64,000 nt of DNA from assembly GCF_014172405.1 (NCBI RefSeq), contig NZ_WNXC01000003.1, positions 62,001-126,000 on the forward strand, written 5' to 3'. Below the pieces are notes generated by a model that did not search any database, was not told where the DNA came from, and saw only the letters and a list, made by a program, of their open reading frames with translations. This document shows, one piece after another, positions 17,909 through 26,688 of the stretch. The position numbers were made by a program, and so were the translations under genes. Origin of the DNA: Pedobacter gandavensis. Its GTDB lineage: Bacteria > Bacteroidota > Bacteroidia > Sphingobacteriales > Sphingobacteriaceae. Each line of letters starts with the position of its first letter. The first letter of the stretch is position 1.

Positions 17909-18556
17909 ATGTATAAACAAGCCATTTTATTCTATAAAACAAGCTGGCCAGGATTGATATTAACGCTCATTTTCTGTTTTTGCTTATTTTTCGGCTTCTT
18001 TAAAGCCGCCAATCCACATCTTTTTTTTGAAAAAGAAATGGGAACAATTGATACTGCAAAAATTGGGATGGGCTATTACCAAAATACCCATACCATTGCT
18101 TTAAAGCTTCGTGAAAAGGAAATGTTCCTCCAGCAAGATTATCCAATTTGGTGGTATGCCCCACATCCGACTGCGCATGACTTAAAATCGGGAACCAACC
18201 TAACTGTTTACACGAAAAAGGGATCGGATCGGTTTTATGGGATAAGTAGCGATGAAAAGAATATTCAGCCGGCTTGGTTTGATATTTTGACCCAGTATTT
18301 CAACTCCAGGCTCACGCTATTCCTCATGATCGGATGCCTGATTCTGATTGCAGTATATCACTATCAAGAACTGATTAAAAACACATACCTCTGGTTTCCG
18401 TTTGCGCTCGGAGTTTTGGTACTCATGATTTTCTGGGGCTACCTGAATCTGATCATTTTCTTAATCGTCGCCACCATTGTTTTAAAGTACATTCTTAAAA
18501 AAAGAAAAGACAATATGGCCAGTATTACGGATCCGATTGGGAGCAGTACAGCCTAG
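17909..18556 (+). CDS. Membrane protein of unknown function
   Basis: No family recognised. 215 residues with a first membrane helix at about 14-34 (WPGLILTLIFCFCLFFGFF), an extracytoplasmic segment of about 100 residues rich in Tyr/Trp/His (YPIWWYAPHPTAHDLKSG, VYTKKGSDRFYGISSDE), then three membrane helices (about 133-150, 158-178 and 180-196) and a basic tail KYILKKRKD. The topology resembles a small sensor or channel-like protein, but no motif supports either. It is divergent from the ECF sigma gene and followed 128-148 bp later by another unknown membrane protein on the same strand. The ATG at 17909 gives a sensible basic N-terminus. Confidence 0.7.
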   Translation: MYKQAILFYKTSWPGLILTLIFCFCLFFGFFKAANPHLFFEKEMGTIDTAKIGMGYYQNTHTIALKLREKEMFLQQDYPIWWYAPHPTAHDLKSGTNLTVYTKKGSDRFYGISSDEKNIQPAWFDILTQYFNSRLTLFLMIGCLILIAVYHYQELIKNTYLWFPFALGVLVLMIFWGYLNLIIFLIVATIVLKYILKKRKDNMASITDPIGSSTA

Positions 18557-18704
18557 GCCATTTAATAAAACCTGGCAAAAAAATACCTAAAAACTGCAGG
18601 ACAACTTATTGATTTGGAAGTATTTTGCAATTAATGTAATTTTGTATACTGCAAAGGGGGAAATAAAAACAAGCAATACTTACATGAGGACGAGGAAAGA
18701 GAAA

Positions 18705-19340
18705 ATGTCTGTATTTATACAGGTGATGTATGGTACTGTAATCGCCTTAAGCTTTTTTCGACTGGCATTAGCAATCCCCAGCGATTTAAGATTGGTCAAC
18801 TCCTATACGGAGCTGGTAAACTTTCTGGGCAGCCCTTCTTTTTTTAAGGTATTATTTTTATTCTTGACTTTATTACTACTCTTACAGGAATGGGTCATGC
18901 AGGAGCAGATAAAACAAGCTAAAACTCAAAGTCCATGGCTATATCTTCCTCAACTTTTGGCCTTATTTTGTCTTTCACAATTGTTCGTTGCCCTGGAAAC
19001 CTTAAACCTAAAGTACTGGTATGCCGCTGCAATGGGCTATACACTCAGTAATGTTGCCTTCTTTTATTGGAGTAACCGGGAGAAAAACCGCGCCATCAAT
19101 GCAGTTCACTATGTCAGATATCTGCTACAAATCTTCCTGCTGGAAATATTTTTCTTTATCATCCCTAATGATTTCATCTGGAAGTTTTACCTGATTGCTG
19201 TTTTACTCTGCGCTTATCTGCTGCTATTTTTCTCCTGGCTCAGCAAAGTCCTTATTTTGTATTTCCAATTACAGGAAATCCCAGTAAAACAAGCTCCTGA
19301 AAATTATCCGGTTTTAGACCATCCGGATCACATCAGTTAA
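18705..19340 (+). CDS. Multi-pass membrane protein of unknown function
   Basis: No family recognised. About 211 residues with roughly six hydrophobic helices (for example FIQVMYGTVIALSFFRLAL, VLFLFLTLLLLL, LLALFCLSQLFVAL, FLLEIFFFIIP, LIAVLLCAYLLLFFSWL) and a polar C-terminus. The open frame runs back to a TTG at 18609, but that adds an unlikely N-terminus. ATG 18705 is preceded at good distance by AGGAAAG; ATG 18684 (adding MRTRKEK) is the alternative. A charged loop lies at about 65-80. It shares strand with the preceding unknown membrane gene and converges with gntP. A related role for the two is only a guess from position. Confidence 0.65.
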   Translation: MSVFIQVMYGTVIALSFFRLALAIPSDLRLVNSYTELVNFLGSPSFFKVLFLFLTLLLLLQEWVMQEQIKQAKTQSPWLYLPQLLALFCLSQLFVALETLNLKYWYAAAMGYTLSNVAFFYWSNREKNRAINAVHYVRYLLQIFLLEIFFFIIPNDFIWKFYLIAVLLCAYLLLFFSWLSKVLILYFQLQEIPVKQAPENYPVLDHPDHIS

Positions 19341-19399
19341 AAGAAAAAGCACAATCCAATATCTCATGGCTTATAAACAGCTTTGATTAAATCAGCAGG

Positions 19400-20713
19400 C
19401 TAAATAATCCGGTTTAAAATCAACACCCCTAATAATCCAATTACCGCCACCAGTGTTTCCATAATTGACCAGGACCTTACCGTATCTTTAATACTCAGAT
19501 TAAAGTACTCTTTAAACATCCAGAATCCTGGATCATTCACATGAGAGAACATCAGACTTCCTGCGCCAATAGAAAGTACCATGAGCTCTGGATTTACATT
19601 AGAATTAATCATTAGCGGAGCAATAATCCCCGCTGCCGTTAACCCAGCAACAGTCGCAGAGCCCAGGCAAACGCGAATAACCGCCGCAATCAGCCAGCCC
19701 AAAAATAAAGGTTCAATAGACCATCCAGCCAATACATTCCCAATTTCTACACTCACACCACTATCCGAAAGGATCTGTTTCAAAGCACCTGACCCTGCTA
19801 TAATCAGTAAAATCATCGCAATATCCTTAACTGCCTCGGCATAAATCGCCATCACCTGTTTCATCCTTTTACCCATATTAATTCCCAAAGTAAAGGTGGT
19901 TAAACAGAGTGTCAGTAACATCACAATAGAGGGTTCTGCTAGAAAGCCTGCAAAGCTCGTGAGGGCAGGATTATCTTTAAATATTAAAACGCCGACCGTC
20001 GTAATGGCCATAACAATGACCGGTAATAAAGCGGAAATAAAACTGTTCCAGCCACCAGGAAGCTCCTCTTCTGGCAAATCCTCCGATTGAAACGTTTTTA
20101 AAGGGATAGCGACGATATCTTTTAATGTCCTCGCATACAATGGACCGGCGATTACAATGGCAGGAATGGCCAATAAAATACCATAAAGCATAGTCATCCC
20201 CATATTCGCATGAAACTGAAGCACCAATGCTGCAGGAGAGGGGTGTGGTGGTAAGAATCCATGAGTTACCGACAAAGCAGCCAACATAGGTAGCCCCAGG
20301 TAAACGGCAGGAAGTTTATACTTGTAAACCACCGAAAATATCAAGGGAACCATCAGTACAAAACCTACATTATAAAACAAGGGAATCCCGATAATGAAAC
20401 CTGTCACCATCAATCCCCATTGGATATATTTACGGCCAAATATTTTCATCATGACCGAGGCTATTTTTTGTGCAGCTCCACTTGCAGCAACTAATTTACC
20501 CAGCATTGCACCAAACACAATGACCATCACCAAAGATCCGAGTATATCTCCTACCCCTTTTTGCAAAGATTTAGTGATCCCTGACAAGGGAATACCTAAT
20601 AGCAAACCAGCAAGGATTGACACCAACAGAAAAGCAATGAAAGCGTTCACTTTACCCCAGGTGGTCAGCAAAACAAGCAACAGGATACAGCCTACAACAA
20701 TAAATAAGGTCAT
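19400..20713 (-). CDS. GntP-family permease (gluconate/organic acid:H+ symporter type)
   Basis: A 437-residue inner-membrane carrier of the GntP family with about 12-14 hydrophobic segments. Family features include the N-terminal GKVNAFIAFLLVSILAGLLLG, KGVGDILGSLVMVIVFGAMLGKL, THGFLPPHPSPAA and HVNDPGFWMFKEYFN near the C-terminus. Members import gluconate, idonate, fructuronate or D-serine/glycerate. It starts 12 bp after a GH20 hexosaminidase gene on the same strand, so the two are probably co-transcribed. With the hexosaminidases and the D-amino-acid-type PLP enzyme nearby, a sugar acid or D-amino acid substrate is plausible but unproven. Confidence 0.9.
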   Translation of the reverse strand: MTLFIVVGCILLLVLLTTWGKVNAFIAFLLVSILAGLLLGIPLSGITKSLQKGVGDILGSLVMVIVFGAMLGKLVAASGAAQKIASVMMKIFGRKYIQWGLMVTGFIIGIPLFYNVGFVLMVPLIFSVVYKYKLPAVYLGLPMLAALSVTHGFLPPHPSPAALVLQFHANMGMTMLYGILLAIPAIVIAGPLYARTLKDIVAIPLKTFQSEDLPEEELPGGWNSFISALLPVIVMAITTVGVLIFKDNPALTSFAGFLAEPSIVMLLTLCLTTFTLGINMGKRMKQVMAIYAEAVKDIAMILLIIAGSGALKQILSDSGVSVEIGNVLAGWSIEPLFLGWLIAAVIRVCLGSATVAGLTAAGIIAPLMINSNVNPELMVLSIGAGSLMFSHVNDPGFWMFKEYFNLSIKDTVRSWSIMETLVAVIGLLGVLILNRII

Positions 20714-20725
20714 GAATTAAGGATT

Positions 20726-23089
20726 TTAATTGATTATAATTTCATCTGCCATCAGCCAGGCCTTTTCTCCTTCTCCGTATGCTCCTTTCGGAATGATTCC
20801 AATATTTTCGCCAACGACTCTCACATATCTTAGCTGTTGCGTTGGAAATTGGGCGTTTACTTTATTGATCCCATTAATATCGAAATTTTCTTGAGTATAT
20901 ATTTCTTTAAAATTCTTCCCATCTAATGACCCCATAAAACGAAGACGCTTTGGTGCCCACATCCGCTGCCAATGATAATTGAGCAAATTGACACCAATAG
21001 CAGAAACAGGTGTTGCCTTTCCTAAATCCACTACCGCATCAAGGTCCTTTCCACTAAAACCCAACCATTGACTGTCATTAAAGCGATGATGCCCTTCCAG
21101 CCCGTTTAAGAGTAGCTTGGCTGGGAAATTGTATTTACCATTTCCTGGATTTGCGAGGGTAATTTTCTTTTGTAATCCAAGATGATGCTGGAAGTGCTGG
21201 TTAAACACCCGACCTGTAGCTCTATTTCCAACAAACAGCTGCGCATTCAGTTCCATAGATCGATCTAAGGGAATCGGTTGCTGATAAACTTTACTTTTAA
21301 CTATGGGGATACTGCTATCAGTGGTATACCTGATCAGGGCATTAGGTAAAGTAGTTTTTAGAATCACCGTTATCGTGCTTTCGTTTTCATTCTTCCAATC
21401 CGCAGTCAACTCCTCAAAATAAGGGTAATAATTAACATTTCTCCTCCTGAGCAACGCTTCCTGATCGCGTAACTTTTGTAAAAACCAAGGATAATTTTTC
21501 CTTCCGCTTTGCGACCAGCCGATTTCTGACACCGCCAATGCACGCGGAAAAACCATGTACTCTAAGTGTTTTTCATCACTCATATATTCGGTCCAAACGC
21601 CGGCCTGAATTCCTTTAATAAAACCTGCTTCTTTCGCACTGAGCGCATCGGGTACAGGTTCATAGGCATATACCTTTGATAGCGGCGTGTAATTGCCGGC
21701 AGCCACAGGTTCATCTTTATTTAAACTCTGGTAATAATCAAGGTAAAGCAGGTTTTCTGGAGTCATGATCACATCATAACCGGCTTTTGCCGCAGTGATA
21801 CCGCTTTGCTCCCCCCTCCAATTCATAATGGTTGTATTTTTAGAGATCCCACCTTCCAACACTTCATCCCAACCAATGGCTTTTTTATTTTTACCAGCGA
21901 GGTAACGTTCTATGCGATTCATAAAATACCCCTGAAGTTCATGCTCATCTTTAAGACCTTCAGTTTTAATGCGCTCCTGACACTTCGGGCAATGTTTCCA
22001 TTTTAACTTCGGGCATTCATCGCCACCAATGTGGATATAAGCATAAGGAAACAGACTGATCACCTCATCCAGTACATCCTCCATAAATTGATAAACCTGT
22101 TCGTTACCGGCACAAAAAACATCATCAAATACGCCCCAAAACTGAGCGGTCTGATAAGGTCCACCGGTACATCCCAATTCTGGATACGCTGTCAAAGCGG
22201 CAAGCGCATGCCCGGGCATTTCAATCTCCGGCAATACATTTACATATTTAGAACGCGCATAAGCTACCACTTCTTTAATCTGGTCCTGCGTGTAATATCC
22301 GCCGTATTTTTTTCCATCAAAAGTATGAGGTGTTTCTTTTTTATGACCGATAATTGTTCCTGATCGCCATGCAGCTACTGATTGCAGCTTAGGATATTTC
22401 TTTATTTCCATACGCCAGCCCTGATCTTCTGTCAAGTGCCAGTGAAAAACATTGAATTTATAAAGAGAGAGAAGGTCAATGAATTTTTTCAGGAAATCGA
22501 CAGTATATAGATGTCTACCCACATCCAGATGCATTCCCCTATAATTAAAACGGGGATAGTCTTTGATTTCGCCTTGCGGAATAGCTAAAATATTTTTTTT
22601 CGAAAGATGAAACAGCTGGATCAGTGACTGTATGCCATAAAACACGCCTGAAGGATCATGACCAATGATAGAAATTTTATCTTTTTCAATCAAAAGCTGG
22701 TAACCACTGGGCATTTTAACATTCAGCGAATCTATGGACAACACCAATTGTTGAGGATCATGCTGTTCCTTTCCTGGCACTTTAACTGCTGCTAATGATT
22801 TTTCAGGTTGCAGACTTAAAGGGAGCAGATAACCGGTATAAGAGCGGATGGCCTCATTAATTAATGCGGCATTGGCCGCCAAGGATTCGCTGTAATAGAT
22901 CACTGTTTTGGGCTGGATTTCCATTTTTTGTCCAGTACTTTTAGCATAAACCGGTTCAGGAATTACCTTAAATAAGGAATCCTGGGCATATACAGCCCTG
23001 CCTGAAAAAAATAAGCCCAGCACCAGCACCAGCTTCAAGCGAAACTTTAAATAATGACCCGGGGTATTTCTATTAAATCCTAAAATCAT
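20726..23089 (-). CDS. GH20 beta-N-acetylhexosaminidase with C-terminal discoidin-like domain
   Basis: An exported glycoside hydrolase of about 787 residues that releases terminal GlcNAc/GalNAc by substrate-assisted catalysis. Signal peptide VLVLGLFFSGRAVYAQ; GH20 N-terminal alpha/beta domain; catalytic barrel (about 155-510) with RFNYRGMHLDVGRHLY, FHWHLTEDQGWRMEIK and the Asp-Glu pair in HIGGDECPK (about residue 355). Then a chitobiase C-terminal-like segment (LIRYTTDSSIPIVKSKVY) and an F5/8-type/discoidin-like carbohydrate-binding domain (about 660-787). The frame extends to a TTG at 23137, but that lies inside a -7 promoter box, so the ATG at 23089 is used. KHCPKCQ gives extra cysteines. 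Divergent from a second GH20 gene and upstream of gntP. Confidence 0.92.
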   Translation of the reverse strand: MILGFNRNTPGHYLKFRLKLVLVLGLFFSGRAVYAQDSLFKVIPEPVYAKSTGQKMEIQPKTVIYYSESLAANAALINEAIRSYTGYLLPLSLQPEKSLAAVKVPGKEQHDPQQLVLSIDSLNVKMPSGYQLLIEKDKISIIGHDPSGVFYGIQSLIQLFHLSKKNILAIPQGEIKDYPRFNYRGMHLDVGRHLYTVDFLKKFIDLLSLYKFNVFHWHLTEDQGWRMEIKKYPKLQSVAAWRSGTIIGHKKETPHTFDGKKYGGYYTQDQIKEVVAYARSKYVNVLPEIEMPGHALAALTAYPELGCTGGPYQTAQFWGVFDDVFCAGNEQVYQFMEDVLDEVISLFPYAYIHIGGDECPKLKWKHCPKCQERIKTEGLKDEHELQGYFMNRIERYLAGKNKKAIGWDEVLEGGISKNTTIMNWRGEQSGITAAKAGYDVIMTPENLLYLDYYQSLNKDEPVAAGNYTPLSKVYAYEPVPDALSAKEAGFIKGIQAGVWTEYMSDEKHLEYMVFPRALAVSEIGWSQSGRKNYPWFLQKLRDQEALLRRRNVNYYPYFEELTADWKNENESTITVILKTTLPNALIRYTTDSSIPIVKSKVYQQPIPLDRSMELNAQLFVGNRATGRVFNQHFQHHLGLQKKITLANPGNGKYNFPAKLLLNGLEGHHRFNDSQWLGFSGKDLDAVVDLGKATPVSAIGVNLLNYHWQRMWAPKRLRFMGSLDGKNFKEIYTQENFDINGINKVNAQFPTQQLRYVRVVGENIGIIPKGAYGEGEKAWLMADEIIIN

Positions 23090-23134
23090 ACCTAATATTT
23101 GGTTTGCATATTTTTTGCAACAAAACACGCGTTT

Positions 23135-23142
23135 CAAACATA
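23135..23142 (-). promoter_or_regulatory. -7 promoter element for the GH20-gntP unit
   Basis: TATGTTTG on the minus strand matches TAnnTTTG about 46 bp before the chosen ATG. It overlaps the upstream TTG alternative start, which argues against that start. No -33 TTG at the best spacing was seen. Confidence 0.4.
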
Positions 23143-23252
23143 AGAATTAAATATTTAAGATTCTGCTCATCAATTAATTTATTCACAAGAACTTGTACTG
23201 TTTGCAGATTGAAGATGTAAATCATATATTAGACCAATTAATAGGTATAAAA

Positions 23253-25850
23253 ATGAGACGATTACTGTTACAATTGCCCCTACTTTTATGGGCATTAATG
23301 ACTAACGCCCAAGTCAAAAATGACGTCGTAAATGCAAAAAACATTGCAATTAATTGGCAGATAATAGAAAATAGCTATGCTGGTACAGGCCAGTTCCTAT
23401 CGGTGTTAAACCTTCAAAACAACGGCCCGATTCCTTTAGGAAACAACAATTGGAAACTGTATTTCAATTTTGCCAGAAAGGTAATTGCGAAAACAGTAAG
23501 CGGGGAAGTCAACATTGTACATGTGAATGGTGATTTATATTATATCCGCCCAACTGAAAAATTCAGTCCCGTTAGCAATGGAGCTTCCGTGAATATTGAA
23601 TTTGCTTCTGGTGATTGGGCAGTAAATTACACAGATGCTCCTGAAGGTTTTTACCTCATCTACGACAATAATCCTCAAAAACCGATTCCTATAACTAACG
23701 TAAAGGCCATTCCTTCTACCAGTCCAGCGCAATTTGCCAGAAATAAACAGGACCGTGTTCCTGCAATTACTCCACAGCTCATTTATGAGGAGAATAAAAA
23801 TATCGTGAACCTCCCGGAAAAGGAACTTCCAAAAGTCTTTCCTACACCGGTTACCTATAAGGAAAAACCAGGTACATTTAACCTTGACCTTGGGATAAAC
23901 ATATCAGCAGACCCCTTATTTATAGCGGAGCGCAAATTGTTAAAGGAAAAACTAGGCCTATTATTGATTCCGAAGAAAGCGGTTACTTCCGGAAAATCTA
24001 TGGTGTTAAAGCTAGATAAGTCCTTAGGAAAAGAAGCTTATGTGATCAAAATCAATCCGAATAGCCTGATCATAGCCGCTGCAGACCCTACCGGTATCTT
24101 CTATGGCATACAATCCTTATTTAGCATTTTCCCTCCACAAAAAAGAGGCGCCAAAGTGGCGAGCATCAATATTCAAAATGCATTGATTGAGGACAGCCCA
24201 CGTTTCCCATTCAGAGGATTGATGATTGATGTAGCCAGAAACTTCCAGACTAAGGAGGAGATAATCAAAGTGCTGGACTTAATGGGCATGTATAAATTGA
24301 ATGTTTTACACTTTCATTTGATAGATGATGAGGGCTGGAGACTCGAAATTAAGGGGCTACCTGAGCTTACTGAACTGGGTTCAAAAAGAGGACATCCGCT
24401 AGACAGCAATGCCCAGCACTTGATTCCATCATTTGGTTCAGGCCCATTTGTAGATAATCCTCATGGTACAGGGCATTACAGTACTGCGGATTTCATCGAG
24501 ATTTTAAAACATGCCAATTCACGACACATCCGGGTGATCCCCGAAATTGAAGCACCTGGCCATGCCAGGGCTGCCATTCGTTCCATGGAAGCGCGCTACC
24601 ATAGACTAATGAAAGCTGGCGAACCAAAAGCAGCCACTGAATACCTTTTACAAGACCTGAATGATCGCTCCACTTACCGTTCTGTACAAAACTGGAATGA
24701 TAATGTGATTGATCCGGCACTTCCTTCTGCCTATCATTTTATGGAAAAAGTAAGTGATGAAATCATTGCCATGTATAAGGCCGCTAATGCGCCTTTACAG
24801 ACCATACATTTTGGTGGTGATGAAGTCCCTGATGGTGCATGGGAAGGCTCTCCATCTAGCTTGGCTTTCGTCAAAACTCATCCTGAATTAAAAGATGTAA
24901 ATGGATTATGGGTCTATTTCTACAACAAATTATACGAGATGTTAAAACAGCGGAATTTGTATTTATCCGGTTGGGAAGAAGTAGGAATGCAGCCCGTGCT
25001 GACTGATGGCAAGAAGTCTTATGTCATCAATCCTGGACTTGCCGATAAAAATATCCACCTCAATGTATGGAACAATATCATCGGATGGGGTGCGGAAGAC
25101 CTTGCTTATCGCCTGGCCAATGTTGGTTATAAGGTGATTCTGGGTGGTGTAAGTAATTTCTATTTTGACATGGCCTACCAAAAGTCTTTCGATGAACCTG
25201 GTTATTACTGGGGAGAATATGCTGACATCGATAAAGCTTTCAACTTTATTCCATTTAATTCCTTTCTGAATTCCAATAAAGACAAATTCGGCAACACCTT
25301 AAAAGAAGGATTTTACGACGCTAAGGAACGCTTAACTGCAAAAGGGAAAGCGAATATCGTTGGCCTACAAGGGTTATTATGGAGTGAGACGATTAAAGGA
25401 CCTAAAAGTCTGGAGTATATGATTATGCCTAAGCTGTTGGGACTGGCAGAAAGAGCCTGGGCTGCAGACCCTATTTGGGCAAATGAGCCTGACTCCAACA
25501 AAAGAAAACAGCTCTACAACCGCGCATGGTCAGAATTTGTCAATGTTGTAGGTAAGAAAGAACTGCCAAGAATTGACGCGGCATTTGAAACGTTGAATTA
25601 TAGGCTCCCTCCTGCTGGTGCTGTGGTTAAAAACGGCATGTTACACCTGAACATACAATTTCCAGGGCTAACAGTTCGATACACCACCGATCAAACTGAA
25701 CCTACAAAAGACAGTCCGATTTACACGAAGCCTATACCAATAAAAGGAACCGTTAGGTTCCGTACGTTTGATAGCAAAGGGAGAGCTGGAAAAACCAGCG
25801 TTATCCACCCTGAGGAGAACTGGAAAGCGAACCCAAATCAGTTGCCATAA
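23253..25850 (+). CDS. GH20 beta-N-acetylhexosaminidase / chitobiase with N-terminal CHB_HEX domain
   Basis: An exported chitobiase-type enzyme of about 865 residues. The ATG at 23253 gives a clean signal peptide (MRRLLLQLPLLLWALMTNAQ); the longer frame from TTG 23193 is rejected. Domains: CHB_HEX carbohydrate-binding domain (about 30-165; NNWKLYFNFARKV, GASVNIEFASGDWAVNY); GH20 N-terminal domain (about 185-310); catalytic barrel (about 315-770) with FPFRGLMIDVARNFQ, LHFHLIDDEGWRLEIK and the Asp-Glu pair in HFGGDEVPDGAW (about 522); and a C-terminal CHB_HEX_C module (VRYTTDQTEPTKDSPIY). The architecture matches bacterial chitobiases acting on chitin oligosaccharides. It points away from the other GH20 gene and is followed 59 bp later by a DeoR regulator. 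Confidence 0.92.
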   Translation: MRRLLLQLPLLLWALMTNAQVKNDVVNAKNIAINWQIIENSYAGTGQFLSVLNLQNNGPIPLGNNNWKLYFNFARKVIAKTVSGEVNIVHVNGDLYYIRPTEKFSPVSNGASVNIEFASGDWAVNYTDAPEGFYLIYDNNPQKPIPITNVKAIPSTSPAQFARNKQDRVPAITPQLIYEENKNIVNLPEKELPKVFPTPVTYKEKPGTFNLDLGINISADPLFIAERKLLKEKLGLLLIPKKAVTSGKSMVLKLDKSLGKEAYVIKINPNSLIIAAADPTGIFYGIQSLFSIFPPQKRGAKVASINIQNALIEDSPRFPFRGLMIDVARNFQTKEEIIKVLDLMGMYKLNVLHFHLIDDEGWRLEIKGLPELTELGSKRGHPLDSNAQHLIPSFGSGPFVDNPHGTGHYSTADFIEILKHANSRHIRVIPEIEAPGHARAAIRSMEARYHRLMKAGEPKAATEYLLQDLNDRSTYRSVQNWNDNVIDPALPSAYHFMEKVSDEIIAMYKAANAPLQTIHFGGDEVPDGAWEGSPSSLAFVKTHPELKDVNGLWVYFYNKLYEMLKQRNLYLSGWEEVGMQPVLTDGKKSYVINPGLADKNIHLNVWNNIIGWGAEDLAYRLANVGYKVILGGVSNFYFDMAYQKSFDEPGYYWGEYADIDKAFNFIPFNSFLNSNKDKFGNTLKEGFYDAKERLTAKGKANIVGLQGLLWSETIKGPKSLEYMIMPKLLGLAERAWAADPIWANEPDSNKRKQLYNRAWSEFVNVVGKKELPRIDAAFETLNYRLPPAGAVVKNGMLHLNIQFPGLTVRYTTDQTEPTKDSPIYTKPIPIKGTVRFRTFDSKGRAGKTSVIHPEENWKANPNQLP

Positions 25851-25870
25851 GCACAAAATTGTTTATTTTT

Positions 25871-25901
25871 TTATAATTAAGACGTATTATTGTAATTATA
25901 A
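25871..25901. repeat. AT-rich inverted repeat upstream of the DeoR regulator
   Basis: TTATAATTA and TAATTATAA form a perfect 9-bp inverted repeat with a 13-nt spacer, ending 8 nt before the deoR ATG. It could be an autoregulatory operator. AT-rich repeats arise easily by chance here. Confidence 0.3.
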
Positions 25902-25909
25902 CAGCAGTA

Positions 25910-26686
25910 ATGACTACCGACCAGCAACCCGCTCCACTAACAAAAGCTCAGCGCAAGCAGCTCATTGTTAAAGAAATCAACATCCATACCCGCGCTACAT
26001 TTGAACATTTGGCAGTGATCATCAATGTCTCTGAAGATACCATTAGAAGGGACATTAATGAGCTGGAAAAAGAAAATTTAGTGATTAGGGTAAAAGGTGG
26101 CGCGATGGCCAGTGCTTATCACCATACTTCAGATCAAAAGGCATATTCACAAGATGATAAAATCACGATCGCACAGAAGCTGTTGCCATTGCTAAAAAAA
26201 GATATGCTACTACTTCTTGGTGGTGGTACTACGATCAGAGAATTCATTAAGCTGATTCCAGGAAACCTTAGAATTACAATATTAACTGCCAGTGTTTTAT
26301 CTGCCGTGGAATTATTAGATAAACCTAATATCAGAACAATTATGCTTGGTGGACAAATTTCCACGTATAGCCAGATGTGCTTTAGCGGGGATGTATTCAA
26401 TCAGCTTTCGCACCTTAAAACTGATCTTTGCATCCTGGGTACTAATGCACTGGATATCGAAGGTGGGTTTTCGGACTCAGACTGGGATACGGTACAGGTA
26501 AAAAAAGCCATGTTAGCTTCTTCTGATAAGGTGGCAATTGTATCCATCTCAGAGAAACTAAATTCTACCATGAAAATCAAAATTGCCAACTTATCAGAAG
26601 TGGATTATATTGTAACGGAGCTTCCATCTGATGCTCCGTTATTGGATCCTTATAAAAGATCTAATCCCAACCTAACTTTTCTTTAG
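25910..26686 (+). CDS. DeoR/GlpR-family transcriptional regulator
   Basis: A 258-residue repressor-type regulator. The N-terminal DeoR helix-turn-helix is at about 12-65 (KAQRKQLIVKEINIHTRATFEHLAVIINVSEDTIRRDINELEKENLVIRVKGGA pattern). The C-terminal phospho-sugar sensor domain (about 85-240) has the isomerase-like LLLGGGTTIREF, LTASVLSAVELL, LGTNALDIEGGFSDSDWDTVQVKKAM and KVAIVSISEKLN. Such regulators usually respond to a phosphorylated sugar intermediate. Position after a chitobiase gene suggests an amino-sugar phosphate and control of nearby catabolic genes. Its stop codon lies 2 bp from the stop of the convergent PLP-enzyme gene, leaving no room for a terminator between them. Confidence 0.92.
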   Translation: MTTDQQPAPLTKAQRKQLIVKEINIHTRATFEHLAVIINVSEDTIRRDINELEKENLVIRVKGGAMASAYHHTSDQKAYSQDDKITIAQKLLPLLKKDMLLLLGGGTTIREFIKLIPGNLRITILTASVLSAVELLDKPNIRTIMLGGQISTYSQMCFSGDVFNQLSHLKTDLCILGTNALDIEGGFSDSDWDTVQVKKAMLASSDKVAIVSISEKLNSTMKIKIANLSEVDYIVTELPSDAPLLDPYKRSNPNLTFL

Positions 26687-26688
26687 GT

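Noticed and set aside
18609..18704. TTG-initiated extension of the second unknown membrane protein
   Set aside because: ATG codons at 18684 and 18705 are better; the latter has a Shine-Dalgarno-like sequence at good distance.
23090..23137. TTG start for the first GH20 gene
   Set aside because: It falls inside a -7 promoter box; the ATG at 23089 leads directly into the signal peptide.
25871..25901. AT-rich inverted repeat as a GH20 terminator
   Set aside because: No GC-rich stem, and it sits close to the deoR start; listed only as a weak repeat.
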